From: Ophiothrix spiculata
Taxonomy: Eukaryota; Echinodermata; Ophiuroidea; Amphilepidida; Ophiotrichidae
Strand: one strand, 5' to 3'
Assembly (NCBI GenBank): GCA_000969725.1
Contig: JXSR01S033315.1
Length of the DNA stretch: 22,863 nucleotides
The translations under genes and the position numbers were made by a program. Within the stretch, counting starts at the first letter, position 1. Every line of letters begins with the position of its first letter. Shown here in pieces: positions 8,826-17,455 of the stretch. A model generated the notes under the pieces. The model was not told the origin of the DNA, did not search any database, and saw only the letters and a list, made by a program, of their open reading frames with translations.

Positions 8826-9082
8826 TATGTGATGACTCACCCCAAAAAGGGGGACTTAACGACAGAAAACTTTTCAAGATACAGGTGAAAATAGGCAGCA
8901 AAAAATAAAGGAAATAATAAGAATTTCCAGCAGATTTTCTGTTGTAAAATTCGATCGCCTTGATCAATTTCAACAAGTAAGGTGTCATTTTAAAGCGTAG
9001 AAAATACTGCAACAGATGAAATGAAAAAATCAAAATTGATATCATCTTCAAAGTCCCCCCTTTCGGAGTGATCCATCACATA
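8826..9082. mobile_element. TA-flanked MITE with TATGTGATG ends, abutting the preceding element
   Basis: TATGTGATGACTCACCCC at 8826-8843 and AAAAAGGGGGACTT are mirrored by AAGTCCCCCCTTTC and GGAGTGATCCATCACATA ending at 9082. TA is at 8824-8825 and 9083-9084. Its left TA is the right TA of the element at 8646-8823, so the two insertions share a target copy. The open frame on the minus strand at 8776-9051 lies across this element and is not a gene. Confidence 0.7.
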
Positions 9083-9214
9083 TAATATTTTTTTTTGATA
9101 TTTTGCTCTTGACTACACACTGCAATTCACAATTTTACCCAATATACCAAGAATGACAAGAAGTATAGGTCTCATTCGTCCATCCGGGGAGACTATAAAA
9201 TATAAAGCTTTTTA

Positions 9215-9467
9215 CAAGCCTTGTCTTTTAAAAATTGCTGGCGACTGACAAATCTCTCTCCTCAAAACTTGTCAGATGAGCTGTAAGCGAGTGATTTTTT
9301 GTACTATTATTACACCTAATGTAGGCGAGTAATAAAAAGCTCCTCGGCTTCAATTTAGGTGAGTGGTTGCGAGTAACGAAAGCAAGCAATAAAAAGCTCT
9401 CCTCGGCTTCATTTTAGGTGAGTGATGAAGAGTGATCATGCTAAATCGCCCTAAAAGACAAGGCCTG
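9215..9467. mobile_element. MITE with TTTA target duplication and internal direct repeats, 253 bp
   Basis: CAAGCCTTGTCTTTTA at 9215-9230 is mirrored by TAAAAGACAAGGCCTG ending at 9467 (one mismatch). TTTA flanks it at 9211-9214 and 9468-9471. Inside is a direct repeat of about 40 bp (AATAAAAAGCTCCTCGGCTT at about 9331 and AATAAAAAGCTCTCCTCGGC at about 9388, both followed by TTTAGGTGAGTG). Confidence 0.65.
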
Positions 9468-9848
9468 TTTATAGTTTAGTCATTGTCTGCGATTTAGATT
9501 CTAAACAAGATCAATCTTTTTGCACAAATTGCAGCCCATTGTTTATGAGAAAATAGATGAAAGGTTAATGTTTACAATTGCACAAAATTATTGATCATGT
9601 GGTACACAATGAAGGCCCTGTATACAAGTGATGGGTAACACATGCAAAAAAACATGGTGATTGCTATTGTAATTATCAAGAATTGAGAATATAAACTTTC
9701 TTATCATCCAAAAACTTTTTGACAATTTTGCTTTCAAGTTGAGATAAATAAAGTAATAATTCATTGCAACGTTTAGCACAACTCATCAAGACAATTACCA
9801 TACATGATTGTTATTATACCAATTGGCATGATTTGAGCTAGTAAAAAT

Positions 9849-10025
9849 CGGTATATAAAACAAATATTGACTGCTCTTGCATTCTGGCAGTAGTAAAAAC
9901 TAGTTCCCCTCAGAGATCTTGAGAATATCATACTATTTCCCGACTATAATATACTACTTTTGGTCAAGGTACGGTAATAGTATATTGTCTCAAGATCACT
10001 TTGGGACAATATACCTCATATATAG
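9849..10025. mobile_element. Foldback element copy 1 (GTATATAAAACAAATATTGAC family)
   Basis: It starts CGGTATATAAAACAAATATT at 9849 and shows the family pattern: ATTGACTGCTC, then TTCCCCTCAG, then ATCTTGAGAATAT, with the inverse half ATTGTCTCAAGATCAC followed by a truncated right end. The family recurs at 10294, 10531 and 10767. There is no coding sequence. Confidence 0.55.
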
Positions 10026-10293
10026 ATTCCTATCCTTTGATTGGTTAAAAGTGAGGGCTTGGATTTAACTGGGCCCTACAAATTTTCTATGCCCGGGGCA
10101 TATTTTTCACTACGCCCACTCAATGTATTTTGCGCCATGTAACTTGAGCTTCATGCACGCTACTATAAGCATTCATGGTCAAACACGCGCTGCGTAAATG
10201 CGTAAGCTACGGCGTGGCCAACATAATTATCGGGCATTTTTTAAGTGATAAAATGGTTCTTTTAATCAACCAGATGACAAAAATCTATATATT
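10026..10293. other. Spacer between foldback copies, GCGTA-rich part
   Basis: No gene is recognised. The segment 10150-10216 has several CpG-containing words (CACGCTAC, ACACGCGCTGCGTAAATGCG, TACGGCGTGG) like those near 4967-5095 and 12490-12640. Confidence 0.35.
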
Positions 10294-10426
10294 CGGAATA
10301 AAAAACGAATATTGACTGCTTTTTGTTCGGGGTATGGTTAAAATTATTTCCCCTCGGTGATCTCAAAACTATGAATATGCCCTCAGCTTTGCTTCTGGCA
10401 TATTCAAAGTTTTGAGATCACCTCGG
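10294..10426. mobile_element. Foldback element copy 2, interrupted by the assembly gap
   Basis: It has the family start (CGAATATTGACTGC) and the hairpin CTCGGTGATCTCAAAACT...AGTTTTGAGATCACCTCGG, then stops at the N run. The 95 bases 10332-10426 are identical to 10567-10661, while the text upstream of them is visibly diverged between the copies. Confidence 0.6.
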
Positions 10427-10476
10427 NNNNNNNNNNNNNNNNNNNNNNNNNNNNNNNNNNNNNNNNNNNNNNNNNN
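10427..10476. other. Assembly gap (50 N)
   Basis: The bases are unknown. The round number suggests a placeholder of arbitrary length. It lies at the end of a hairpin arm, a place where reads and assemblers commonly fail. Confidence 0.95.
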
Positions 10477-10530
10477 TAGACTACCTGTCCAAACACATTT
10501 AACCAACCAGAGGATAAAAATGTATATGTT

Positions 10531-10709
10531 CAGTATAAAACAAATATTGACTGCATTTTGTTCAGAGTATGGTTAAAATTATTTCCCCTCGGTGATCTCA
10601 AAACTATGAATATGCCCTCAGCTTTGCTTCTGGCATATTCAAAGTTTTGAGATCACCTCGGGAAAATAATTTTAACCATGCCCCTCAAAGCAGTCAATAT
10701 TATATACTG
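10531..10709. mobile_element. Foldback element copy 3 (complete), 179 bp
   Basis: CAGTATAAAACAAATATTGA at 10531 is mirrored by TCAATATTATATACTG ending at 10709. The arms continue through GACTGC, ATGGTTAAAATTATTTCCC and CTCGGTGATCTCAAAACT, so the whole unit can fold. This is the most complete copy of the family. Confidence 0.7.
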
Positions 10710-10766
10710 ATTGACTTGATTTGAGCCTGTCAATAGTAAGTTAATATTGCCCTCTTCAAACAAAAT

Positions 10767-10928
10767 CAGTATATAAAACAACTATTGACTGCTCTTTCAT
10801 TCTGGCAATAGTAAAAACCATTTCCCTCAGTGATCTTGAGACTATCATACTATTTCCCTTCGGTCTCAAGATTACTTCGGGACAATAGTCTACTATTGCC
10901 CTCATGAGCAGTCAATATTAATATATTT
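10767..10928. mobile_element. Foldback element copy 4
   Basis: CAGTATATAAAACAACTATT at 10767 is mirrored by GAGCAGTCAATATTAATATA near 10914-10926. Between them, GTGATCTTGAGACTATC faces GGTCTCAAGATTACTTCGGG. A further partial end (GCATTCAATATTTTTATAC) follows at about 10949-10968. Confidence 0.6.
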
Positions 10929-10975
10929 GTATACTATTGCTCTCATTAGCATTCAATATTTTTATACTATCACAT

Positions 10976-11043
10976 ACTTGCCGAAGCCACAAATAACTAA
11001 TAGAGACTTTATCATCACTCTGTTATTTGTGGCTGCAGCAAGT
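10976..11043 (-). ncRNA. 68-nt hairpin, 22-bp stem, in presumed 3' UTR of the HEATR4-like gene
   Basis: ACTTGCCGAAGCCACAAATA and AC (10976-10997) pair with GTTATTTGTGGCTGCAGCAA and GT (11022-11043); 20 of 22 positions are complementary and the loop is 24 bases. It lies 63 bp after the stop codon on the transcribed strand, so it should be in the 3' UTR. Size and stem resemble a pre-miRNA, but it could equally be the remnant of a small palindromic transposon, which are abundant here. The ncRNA type is a hypothesis; the hairpin itself is seen directly. Confidence 0.3.
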
Positions 11044-11106
11044 GACAAGTTGACACAAATTCTGAAAGTAGCTTCAATTACATTCATGATATAAAAAAAT
11101 GTTGAA

Positions 11107-11745
11107 CTATTGTGAAACATCGGAGGCAGCAGATGGTATATCTGATCTCTGATCAATAGACAGTTCTACATCATCTTCTAGTGCATTCACCATGTCTACA
11201 GTCTTTGTTGGTGATGACAACAATGACCTCTTTGAAAACGCCTCTTCATCTCCTTCATAATCTTGTTTCTCAACTATGTGTTCATTGTCTTTCATTACAG
11301 AAAGTGGACTATCATCACCATTATCAGTTGCCTGTATTATGGCATTGACAACGTCTTGTTCTTCCCCCTTGGCATTCTCTACAATAGGCTCAAGCTCGTT
11401 GGGTTTCTCATCTCCACCATCTTCATCCTCAGGTTTTACATAATCATTGTACTCTTTTATGGAGCACACACCATCGTAAAGTTCAATCAGTTTGTCAAGT
11501 TTTTCTTCAGGTGTCCTACGTGATGGTGAAGTTGACCTTGGTGTGGTTGCTCTTGTTGGACTCAGATACTGGGTATTGTTTTCTGATACTTCACTGATGG
11601 GTGTGTTGGGAAGAATCGCATCAGGGGACTGAAATCCTTCATCTTTGTCTCCTGTTGTGATGTTGATGCTGGGGGTTTCTGAGCGAGTGGATTGTTTGGT
11701 TGTAGGACGGAGTACTGAATCTACAATTTTCTTTATATCTGGAGA
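11107..11745 (-). CDS. HEATR4: HEATR4-like protein, last exon (acidic, Ser/Thr-Pro-rich tail)
   Basis: The acceptor on the minus strand (TCTTTTACCAACAG) places the exon start at 11745, in phase 0 with the preceding exon; the stop TAG is at 11109-11107. The exon encodes 212 residues. First comes a Ser/Thr-Pro-rich linker (SPTRATTPRSTSPSRRTPEE), then a short predicted helix KLDKLIELYDGVCSIKEYND, then a long acidic segment (PEDEDGGDEKPNELEPIVE and onwards) to the C-terminus. No HEAT units are visible in it, so the tail looks mostly disordered and is a plausible phosphorylation target (several SP/TP sites). It is the C-terminus of the protein built by the upstream exons. I did not find a canonical AATAAA shortly after the stop; the downstream DNA is filled with foldback elements. 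Confidence 0.85.
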   Translation of the reverse strand, partial: SPDIKKIVDSVLRPTTKQSTRSETPSINITTGDKDEGFQSPDAILPNTPISEVSENNTQYLSPTRATTPRSTSPSRRTPEEKLDKLIELYDGVCSIKEYNDYVKPEDEDGGDEKPNELEPIVENAKGEEQDVVNAIIQATDNGDDSPLSVMKDNEHIVEKQDYEGDEEAFSKRSLLSSPTKTVDMVNALEDDVELSIDQRSDIPSAASDVSQ

Positions 11746-11908
11746 CTGTTGGTAAAAGATGAAATAATATCTTACTTCAGGATTAAAAACATATAAGGAT
11801 ACAATTTTTTTTTCAGAACAACTTATTTCTTCTGCCAGCAACACTTCTGACTTGGTTCAAGCGGTCACTTATACAATGGATAACTTTGGAAATCCACCAT
11901 GCAGTTAA

Positions 11909-12952
11909 AGGGGATTGGACAAAATTTCTAAATTTTAGTTGTGGATGACTTAACACTTCATATGCTTGAAAATAACAGTCAATTACTAAAAAATCAGGAA
12001 AATTTTGATCAAAAACTACAGAAAATTCAAAAATTCGATTTTTATTTTGTTTGTTGATCTTGAGTATGAGGCTATTCTCTAAACGTATTTATTGATGCTA
12101 TATATCATGAAAGAGCCAAATATTTATAGATTTATAACTGCGTATTACTTGAAGCGAGTGAAATTGTACAACAAAAATGCACTGCGTGCTGAAGTTGGAG
12201 TTGCCCACACTCACAAGGCACAGCCGAGTGAATTAGACAACTACGACTTCAGCACAAGGTGCATTATTTTTGTACAATTTTACGAGCGCCAAGTAAGGAG
12301 CAGTCATCAATCTAATTCATACACGATAATGATTAGAATAAAATTGTAAAGAAATTAAACAGCATAATTATCTAAAAATGTATTTGCTATTTCAATAAAA
12401 CATAGAAAATACAACCAACCATTCATCGTCACATGTTAATCATTGCAATTTAGATTTACCTTTCTTTTAAAATGAAACTTGCCAAACAAGCGCGAGCATG
12501 TTACGCGTATGCGTACATGGAATTGTACAATGCACTACGCGATATGCAGCGTGCAACTAGACGAGATTAATGAATGCGTATAAGTTACCAACTGTCCAAT
12601 TGGATTTGCAATTTCAACGCATACTTAACGCAGAGTGTATGAATTGTTTGTAAAACATTCCTTTTACATCATAGATTGCAGATAAATTAAAAGAAGTTTG
12701 AAGTTTGCATAAGATCTCCTGAAAAGGCCAATTTTAAAAATTCCACTATAGAGGGCAGTATTTATTGTTGTCGACAACGATAATTAGAAATAAAAGAATA
12801 CCTAAATATTTTGATATAAAGGGTTTGAATTTGACTATGAAACTTTGCATACCAGTACTGTCATTATTACCGTTAACACTTCAAATGATAAAAAAATCTC
12901 AAAATGAATGGGGAAAAGTTTGTGGATGATACTGAGCTTGTCCAATGCCCCT
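11909..12952. mobile_element. TTAA-flanked element, 1044 bp (AGGGGATTGGACAA ends)
   Basis: TTAA at 11905-11908 precedes AGGGGATTGGACAA, and TTAA at 12953-12956 follows the inverse TTGTCCAATGCCCCT (one extra base). Only about 14 bp of terminal repeat is seen and no transposase is present. A nested palindrome at 12128-12313 and a GCGTA-rich stretch at about 12490-12640 lie inside. The short ends make this a moderate call. Confidence 0.5.
12128..12313. mobile_element. Palindromic element, about 186 bp, nested in 11909-12952
   Basis: The arms pair from AGATTTATAACTGCGTATTA at 12128 to the inverse ending near 12313, through ACTTGAAGCG, AAATTGTACAACAAAAATGC and GTGCTGAAGTTG. The loop is around 12205-12225. 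The plus-strand open frame 12092-12349 spans it and is a by-product of the palindrome. Confidence 0.7.
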
Positions 12953-14290
12953 TTAATTCAGGATGTCTATGTCACATGTTACAATTTACACATCCTATTG
13001 TCCATTTGAAACATATATTGTCCATTTTTTCAAAACTATTAAATTGGTTATAACATCGTTTGACTGTATAAGTTCATTGTTTGGTTACTTAGTTCTTACA
13101 GCAACTTTAGGTATGTTACTTGGAAGTCTTCAAACCCTTCCAAAGCAAACTTGGGAATACAGGGTCAATCATTTTAAAAGCAAGTAGAAAAAGTTCAAAA
13201 ACTGACAAATTTTTATCGTCAAACTCCATCTAGGATTTAAATACATGAATCATATTTCTATTTTCAAATTAACAAAGAAAAAATAAATACATGCATACAA
13301 ATTGTCATGATGTTTATTAACTCGGTATGGTGTAGTTTAGGACCATGTTCATAACAAGGAAGTCAATAAATTATCAAACTAAACTCACAAAAGAAGCTAA
13401 AAAAGTTCACATGTTCTCTAAACAAGGTTAATGTTATGGAAAGAAGGCAGGGCTCCTAAAATTAGGGGTCAAAACAACAGTCAATTTTCGTAAAGGTTTT
13501 TGTCTCCAAAACCTCCTTAAAATGCTTCCAGGGGCACTTTACCATCAATACGCCACTAAAATGTGCAATTCGCAACATAGTCAGTCCTCTAGAAAACAGT
13601 GAATGTCACCATTTTTTATTCATAAATTGTAAAATAAGCTTGTTTATTTTGCTATTCGTGGTATAATTGTAAACATCTGACACTTAAGAAGAGATTGACC
13701 TACAAAAATCAGCAAAAAATCTGATCACGGCGAATTAATCTAATGAAACGTGATTCGGTGCAAAACGCTGGATTCTTCGCTAGAAATCGCTAAATTTTGG
13801 GTATTCCCATAAAAATGCCTAATTTGCAAAAAAGTTTACTTCTCAGTACCACCTCCAAGAAAGATATGTTGTAGATGACAAAATTAGCTTTAAAATGATA
13901 CCACTCATGATACCGTAAGTATTGCAGTAACAAAGATACGGACGTTTTTATGAGCCAAAATTAACATGTGTTTCAATGAATTTCCGTTTCAATGGGGACA
14001 AACAATTGTATAGTGCCCCCTCTAAAATTTCAAATACTTACCTGTATTGATGAAGCTCTGTTTCTGTTGACAGAAAAAAGGGAGACAGTCCCAGAAGCCA
14101 GACTCTTGGTCTAAAATTGAAGGCTAAATCACTTTTTTGACAGGTTTAGCTTGATGGATGACCTTAATTTGGATTTATTGATGGATATAGAATTATTTGA
14201 TTTGATTTAAAAAATCTTAAAGTGATTTTGTATTCTTATTTATTACCATGGTCCTAATCTACTCCATTGCCATTAACTCTTATCACTTAC

Positions 14291-14492
14291 AGGTGACCTT
14301 CCTGGAGACCGGGGAACATTGAAAAACCTCTCGTGATGTTCTTCTCTATCCTCGTTTTTTTCAGACTGGGCAATCTTGGCTGCTATATTGCCACGTGTAC
14401 ATAATCGTCTCACTTCATCTTTGATTTGCTGTACCATCTCCATATCACCTGTAGGGCTCACTCCCATGGACTCCAATGCTATGGAAAGTTGT
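14291..14492 (-). CDS. HEATR4: HEATR4-like protein, penultimate exon
   Basis: The acceptor TTTCTTATCCCAG gives a start at 14492 (one base completing a GA|A codon). The GTAAGT donor follows the CCT codon at 14293-14291, phase 0. It encodes QLSIALESMG, then a helical, charged stretch with QIKDEVRRLCTRGNIAAKI, and ends in the Pro/Ser-rich PRSPGRSP that runs into the linker of the last exon. This marks the transition from the HEAT solenoid to the tail. Splice phases fit on both sides. Confidence 0.85.
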
Positions 14493-15299
14493 CTGGGATA
14501 AGAAAACAAGATTGCCATTAGGATGGGGATTGGTGGAACAAAGTGATCCTACAAATCATGTTTTTGCCGCTACCACTTGACTTAATTTTAGGATAGACTA
14601 TCATGCACTGCACATTCTAGGAGTTACAGGGATTAGGGTTAGAGGAGACAAACAGCAATGGTGTGAGTCTTGTAAACATGTGTCAAGAGTTTAGACTTAG
14701 CCAAACACAGTCAAGATTTCCTCATCCAAGAAGCCTTCAGTGGACCTGGATGCACCTAAATGGATCCAAATACCAACTGGACATCATTCTTATTAACAGC
14801 AAATAAGTGAACTTGCTGCGTAACTGCAGAGCATACAATTCTGTAAAAGTTGATTCAGTTGACACTGTGAACAAACTTATCTCAAATATTTGTGATAAAC
14901 ACCATTGGACATATATAGTTGTTGACTTGCCCTTTAATGGTGAAATTGATGGACGGTTGGTCAGATCTTTTTTTTTTTTAATTTAATTTTTTTTTTCTTT
15001 AAAATGGACCCTAAAAACTGAATAAAATGATTAATATAAATGTTTTCATTGTTTTGTGCTTTCTTTATAGATACAGATATATGTTTGTTTCATGCAAATA
15101 TATAACATTCTGTGAATATTGTTGTAAATTCAACCCAAATATCATGATATTTTTACCAAATGCACTTCACAAAAAAAAAAGTGACCCTAAATTTTGGGTC
15201 GGTCGCAAAGGGCAAGTCAAAAATTTTTTAGGCCTGATGTTCATCCCAACCACAGAGGACTTAGGTTTTTTTGGCCAGAAATTATCAGAATTTTTTTAA

Positions 15300-15702
15300 G
15301 TGTGTTCTCCCAAATCGGTTTCAAAGGACATGATACTTATGGACAAGATATTTATGGACTTAGATCAAAATGATGACTCTCTTAGTTTAAGAACTGCTCA
15401 AAATATGAGAACTTACAATGATGACAAACAGTCTTGGAAATCAGTTAATGTGTCTGATGTTGATGTTATTTTATGTTCCAGTATTGGTGAACATTCAAAT
15501 ATCAGTGAATGTACATTAAAATAGTACTAATTCATCTATTTCTGAAAATGTACTTTGTTATGATTTAAATGTTGATGACTCTTCCAAAATTCATCTTATA
15601 ATTCAAGTTCTTCTGTTTCTGTTAATAGTACTAGTAAATTAGGTAACTATACCAATGATGGTGTCAATAATAGCATGTCTCTGTGTTTTGACCTTGCCTG
15701 AT
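15300..15702 (+). pseudogene. Decayed Asn/Ser-rich coding fragment, family not recognised
   Basis: A coding-like frame runs from 15300 to a stop at 15524, containing SWKSVNVSDVDVILCSSIGE. It resumes in another frame over about 15530-15595 (SISENVLCYDLNVDDSSK) and shifts again over about 15594-15700 (NSSSSVSVNSTSKLGNYTND and onwards, ending near CFDL). The sense reading is rich in Asn, Ser and Asp with T- and A-ending codons, unlike the random frames nearby. It lies antisense within an intron, so it is probably a remnant of a transposon or retrogene protein broken by at least two frameshifts. I do not recognise the family. Confidence 0.4.
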
Positions 15703-15759
15703 GCATTAAATGATGCAGTCTTGATCATCACATGATCACCCTCATTTGATCTTAATTCT

Positions 15760-15987
15760 GATATACTTTAAAATCTCAATATAGTGCACCTTTTCCCAGT
15801 TGCCATTTTGTGCCATATTTTCTATCTGGTTTATAAGATATGAAATTGATTGCCTGTGTCTGATATATAAGGAATGTAACTTTCATTTTAACATCTGATT
15901 AGTGATGTAGACCTGTTGGTATTGTGGTAAGGAACATGTTTATGAGCAAAACATGAGGTGCACTATATCGAGATTTTAAAGTATGTC
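15760..15987. mobile_element. Inverted-repeat element with 32-bp ends
   Basis: GATATACTTTAAAATCTCAA at 15760 and onwards to GTGCACCT (15791) is mirrored by AGGTGCACTATATCGAGATT at 15956 to GTATGTC at 15987, with two mismatches in 32. The interior of about 165 bp is non-coding. It is probably a MITE; no target duplication was identified. Confidence 0.65.
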
Positions 15988-16354
15988 CTACACTCTCTCA
16001 CATATGCTATGACAGAACTGACATTACCATGATACCACAGAGAGTAACAGAGATGACACTGAGCTTTATACATGGCCCCAATTATGTAACGTGTAACGTA
16101 ATATGTGGACAAAAACAAGAAAACACGATGAAGAATGCTGCACACCTTGTACCCGATTAAGCGTAACACACACAAAGACCGATGTCAGGATTTATCAATA
16201 TTTGAGAAGGATTATTCTTTGTGTGTCCTCATTAATTGGAGCCACTTATCATGTGATCAGCGAAGAAACGTTAACCAGCGACAGTTGAGAAATAGTAATT
16301 AAATGAGCTATGAAATATATGGGGATAAAGTGTCAGGGGCCTGATGATACTTAC

Positions 16355-16544
16355 TCCCTAACCATATCATCTGGTTCTACTAGCAGCTTATCCTGCAGTA
16401 AGGCAGCCACATCTTGACCTCTGATCTGAACCCGAACCAGTGTCCTGCATGCCTCAGCTCTCACACCAGGTTCATTCTCAAACCTAACAGCCCAGATGAT
16501 TGCTGCCTGGATGTTGGCATTCAGAATTCCAATGTCTCCAAGAG
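16355..16544 (-). CDS. HEATR4: HEATR4-like protein, HEAT-repeat exon
   Basis: The acceptor CTCTTTATTTCAG gives a start at 16544 and a GTAAGT donor follows 16355. The exon completes G|CT (Ala) from the previous exon and ends GA|A. It encodes LGDIGILNANIQAAIIWAVR, then a typical HEAT helix pair GVRAEACRTLVRV followed by QDVAALLQDKLLVEPDDMVR. The small-residue pattern and the Asp/Val plus Arg turn positions are those of HEAT units, which stack into a curved solenoid for protein binding. The 190-bp length and phases (1 in, 2 out) fit both neighbours exactly. Confidence 0.9.
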
Positions 16545-17241
16545 CTGAAATAAAGAGAAAATAATATGGTGTGAATCTTTATTTCTATATTGAAATATGA
16601 GTAATGCATCTCAGAGTTGTTTTTCACTTGATCTTTGGTTTCTCCTTGCCAACACTTGTTGTAAAGCTCTCCTGCACACTGATAATTTTAGTTTGCTTGT
16701 ATTTGCAGTGTGTGATTGTTGATAATGATTATTTATGCTATGCTGTTGATGCGTACATTAAGAGTGGCCTACACAGCCCGATTTGAAATGAAAAATTAAC
16801 CTTGCGAAGCCAAATAGAAGGGATATTTTGTGCAGTGTCTAATGTATGATGGTGATGGCCTACAAATAGAAGGCAAACCCTGAAGAAATACAAATCATTT
16901 ATCAAATTGTTACCAGGTCAAATGACTAAAAAAAGCTTTAACTATCTAGTTATTGGTCCATGACCCAAGGATAATAAGTAATAAGAGTACAACAGAAGAC
17001 GCGATGTGCGTGTGTATAGTACTATCAAACTTCAGAAGAACTGTCAATTACATCAACCTTAACTTGGACCTCTCCAGAAAGTCATGATGGCTAAAGTTTC
17101 AATACATTTTTATGCATTTTCTTATCTTTTAAACCTATCCATTAAGCGAGAACGATCTATACTTACAGGTTCGTGTATGGTTGTGGGGAAACACACACCC
17201 ATATCCCTACATAGTAAATGATTTTCAAAATGTAGTCATAC
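16545..17241 (-). other. HEATR4-like gene intron
   Basis: It runs from GTATGA at 17241 to the acceptor at 16545. It is AT-rich and I see no repeats or genes; the plus-strand open frame at 16604-16786 is without support. Confidence 0.7.
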
Positions 17242-17427
17242 CTTTCAGAGCATGGGCTTTGACTCTCCAATTATTGTCATACTGGGTTAGGAAAAGTAGC
17301 TTTGTGATGACTTTTTCTTCTTCCAAAAGCAATTTGCTGGCTGCATTGACTGCTGCTATACGTACAGAGATGTAGAGATCATCAAAGCAGGACAGATAGG
17401 ATGGGAGAAGGCGAGCCGTCATGATTC
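17242..17427 (-). CDS. HEATR4: HEATR4-like protein, HEAT-repeat exon
   Basis: The acceptor CCTTTGCTCATTTCAG gives a start at 17427 (two bases completing G|GA, Gly) and a GTATGA donor follows 17242. It encodes IMTARLLPSYLSCFDDLYIS, then VRIAAVNAASKLLLEEEKVI, then WRVKAHALK, which continues as ALGDIGIL in the next exon. Two HEAT units with the VR..A...A..L pattern are visible. Exon length of about 186 bp matches its neighbours (184 and 190), suggesting two repeats per exon and expansion by unit duplication. Confidence 0.9.
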
Positions 17428-17455
17428 CTGAAATGAGCAAAGGACAATGATGATA

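Larger units (their letters stand above)
11746..14290 (-). other. HEATR4-like gene, last intron
   Basis: On the minus strand it runs from GTAAGT (14290) to CCAACAG (11746). It contains a TTAA-flanked element (11909-12952) with a large palindrome inside it, and otherwise AT-rich DNA with no recognised genes. The plus-strand frame at 12963-13187 has no family features. Confidence 0.75.
14493..16354 (-). other. HEATR4-like gene intron with decayed coding fragment and inverted repeat
   Basis: It runs from GTAAGT at 16354 to the acceptor at 14493. It contains T-rich low-complexity DNA near 14971-15000, a broken Asn/Ser-rich coding fragment (15300-15702) and an inverted-repeat element (15760-15987). 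The remainder shows no genes. Confidence 0.7.

Noticed and set aside
8776..9051. 91-codon open frame on the - strand
   Set aside because: It crosses two adjacent MITEs (8646-8823 and 8826-9082) and shows no coding features.
9849..10930. CRISPR-like array
   Set aside because: The repeats are 130-180 bp palindromic units with irregular spacing in a eukaryotic intergenic region, which fits foldback transposons and not CRISPR.
11263..11523. 86-codon hydrophobic open frame on the + strand
   Set aside because: It is antisense to the acidic tail exon of the HEATR4-like gene; the hydrophobicity results from complementing Glu/Asp codons.
12092..12349. Open frame of 85 codons on the + strand
   Set aside because: It reads straight through the palindrome 12128-12313 and the encoded peptide has no family features; the openness follows from the repeat.
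15027..15299. 90-codon open frame on the + strand
   Set aside because: Low-complexity AT-rich text; only the following segment (15300-15702) has protein-like composition.
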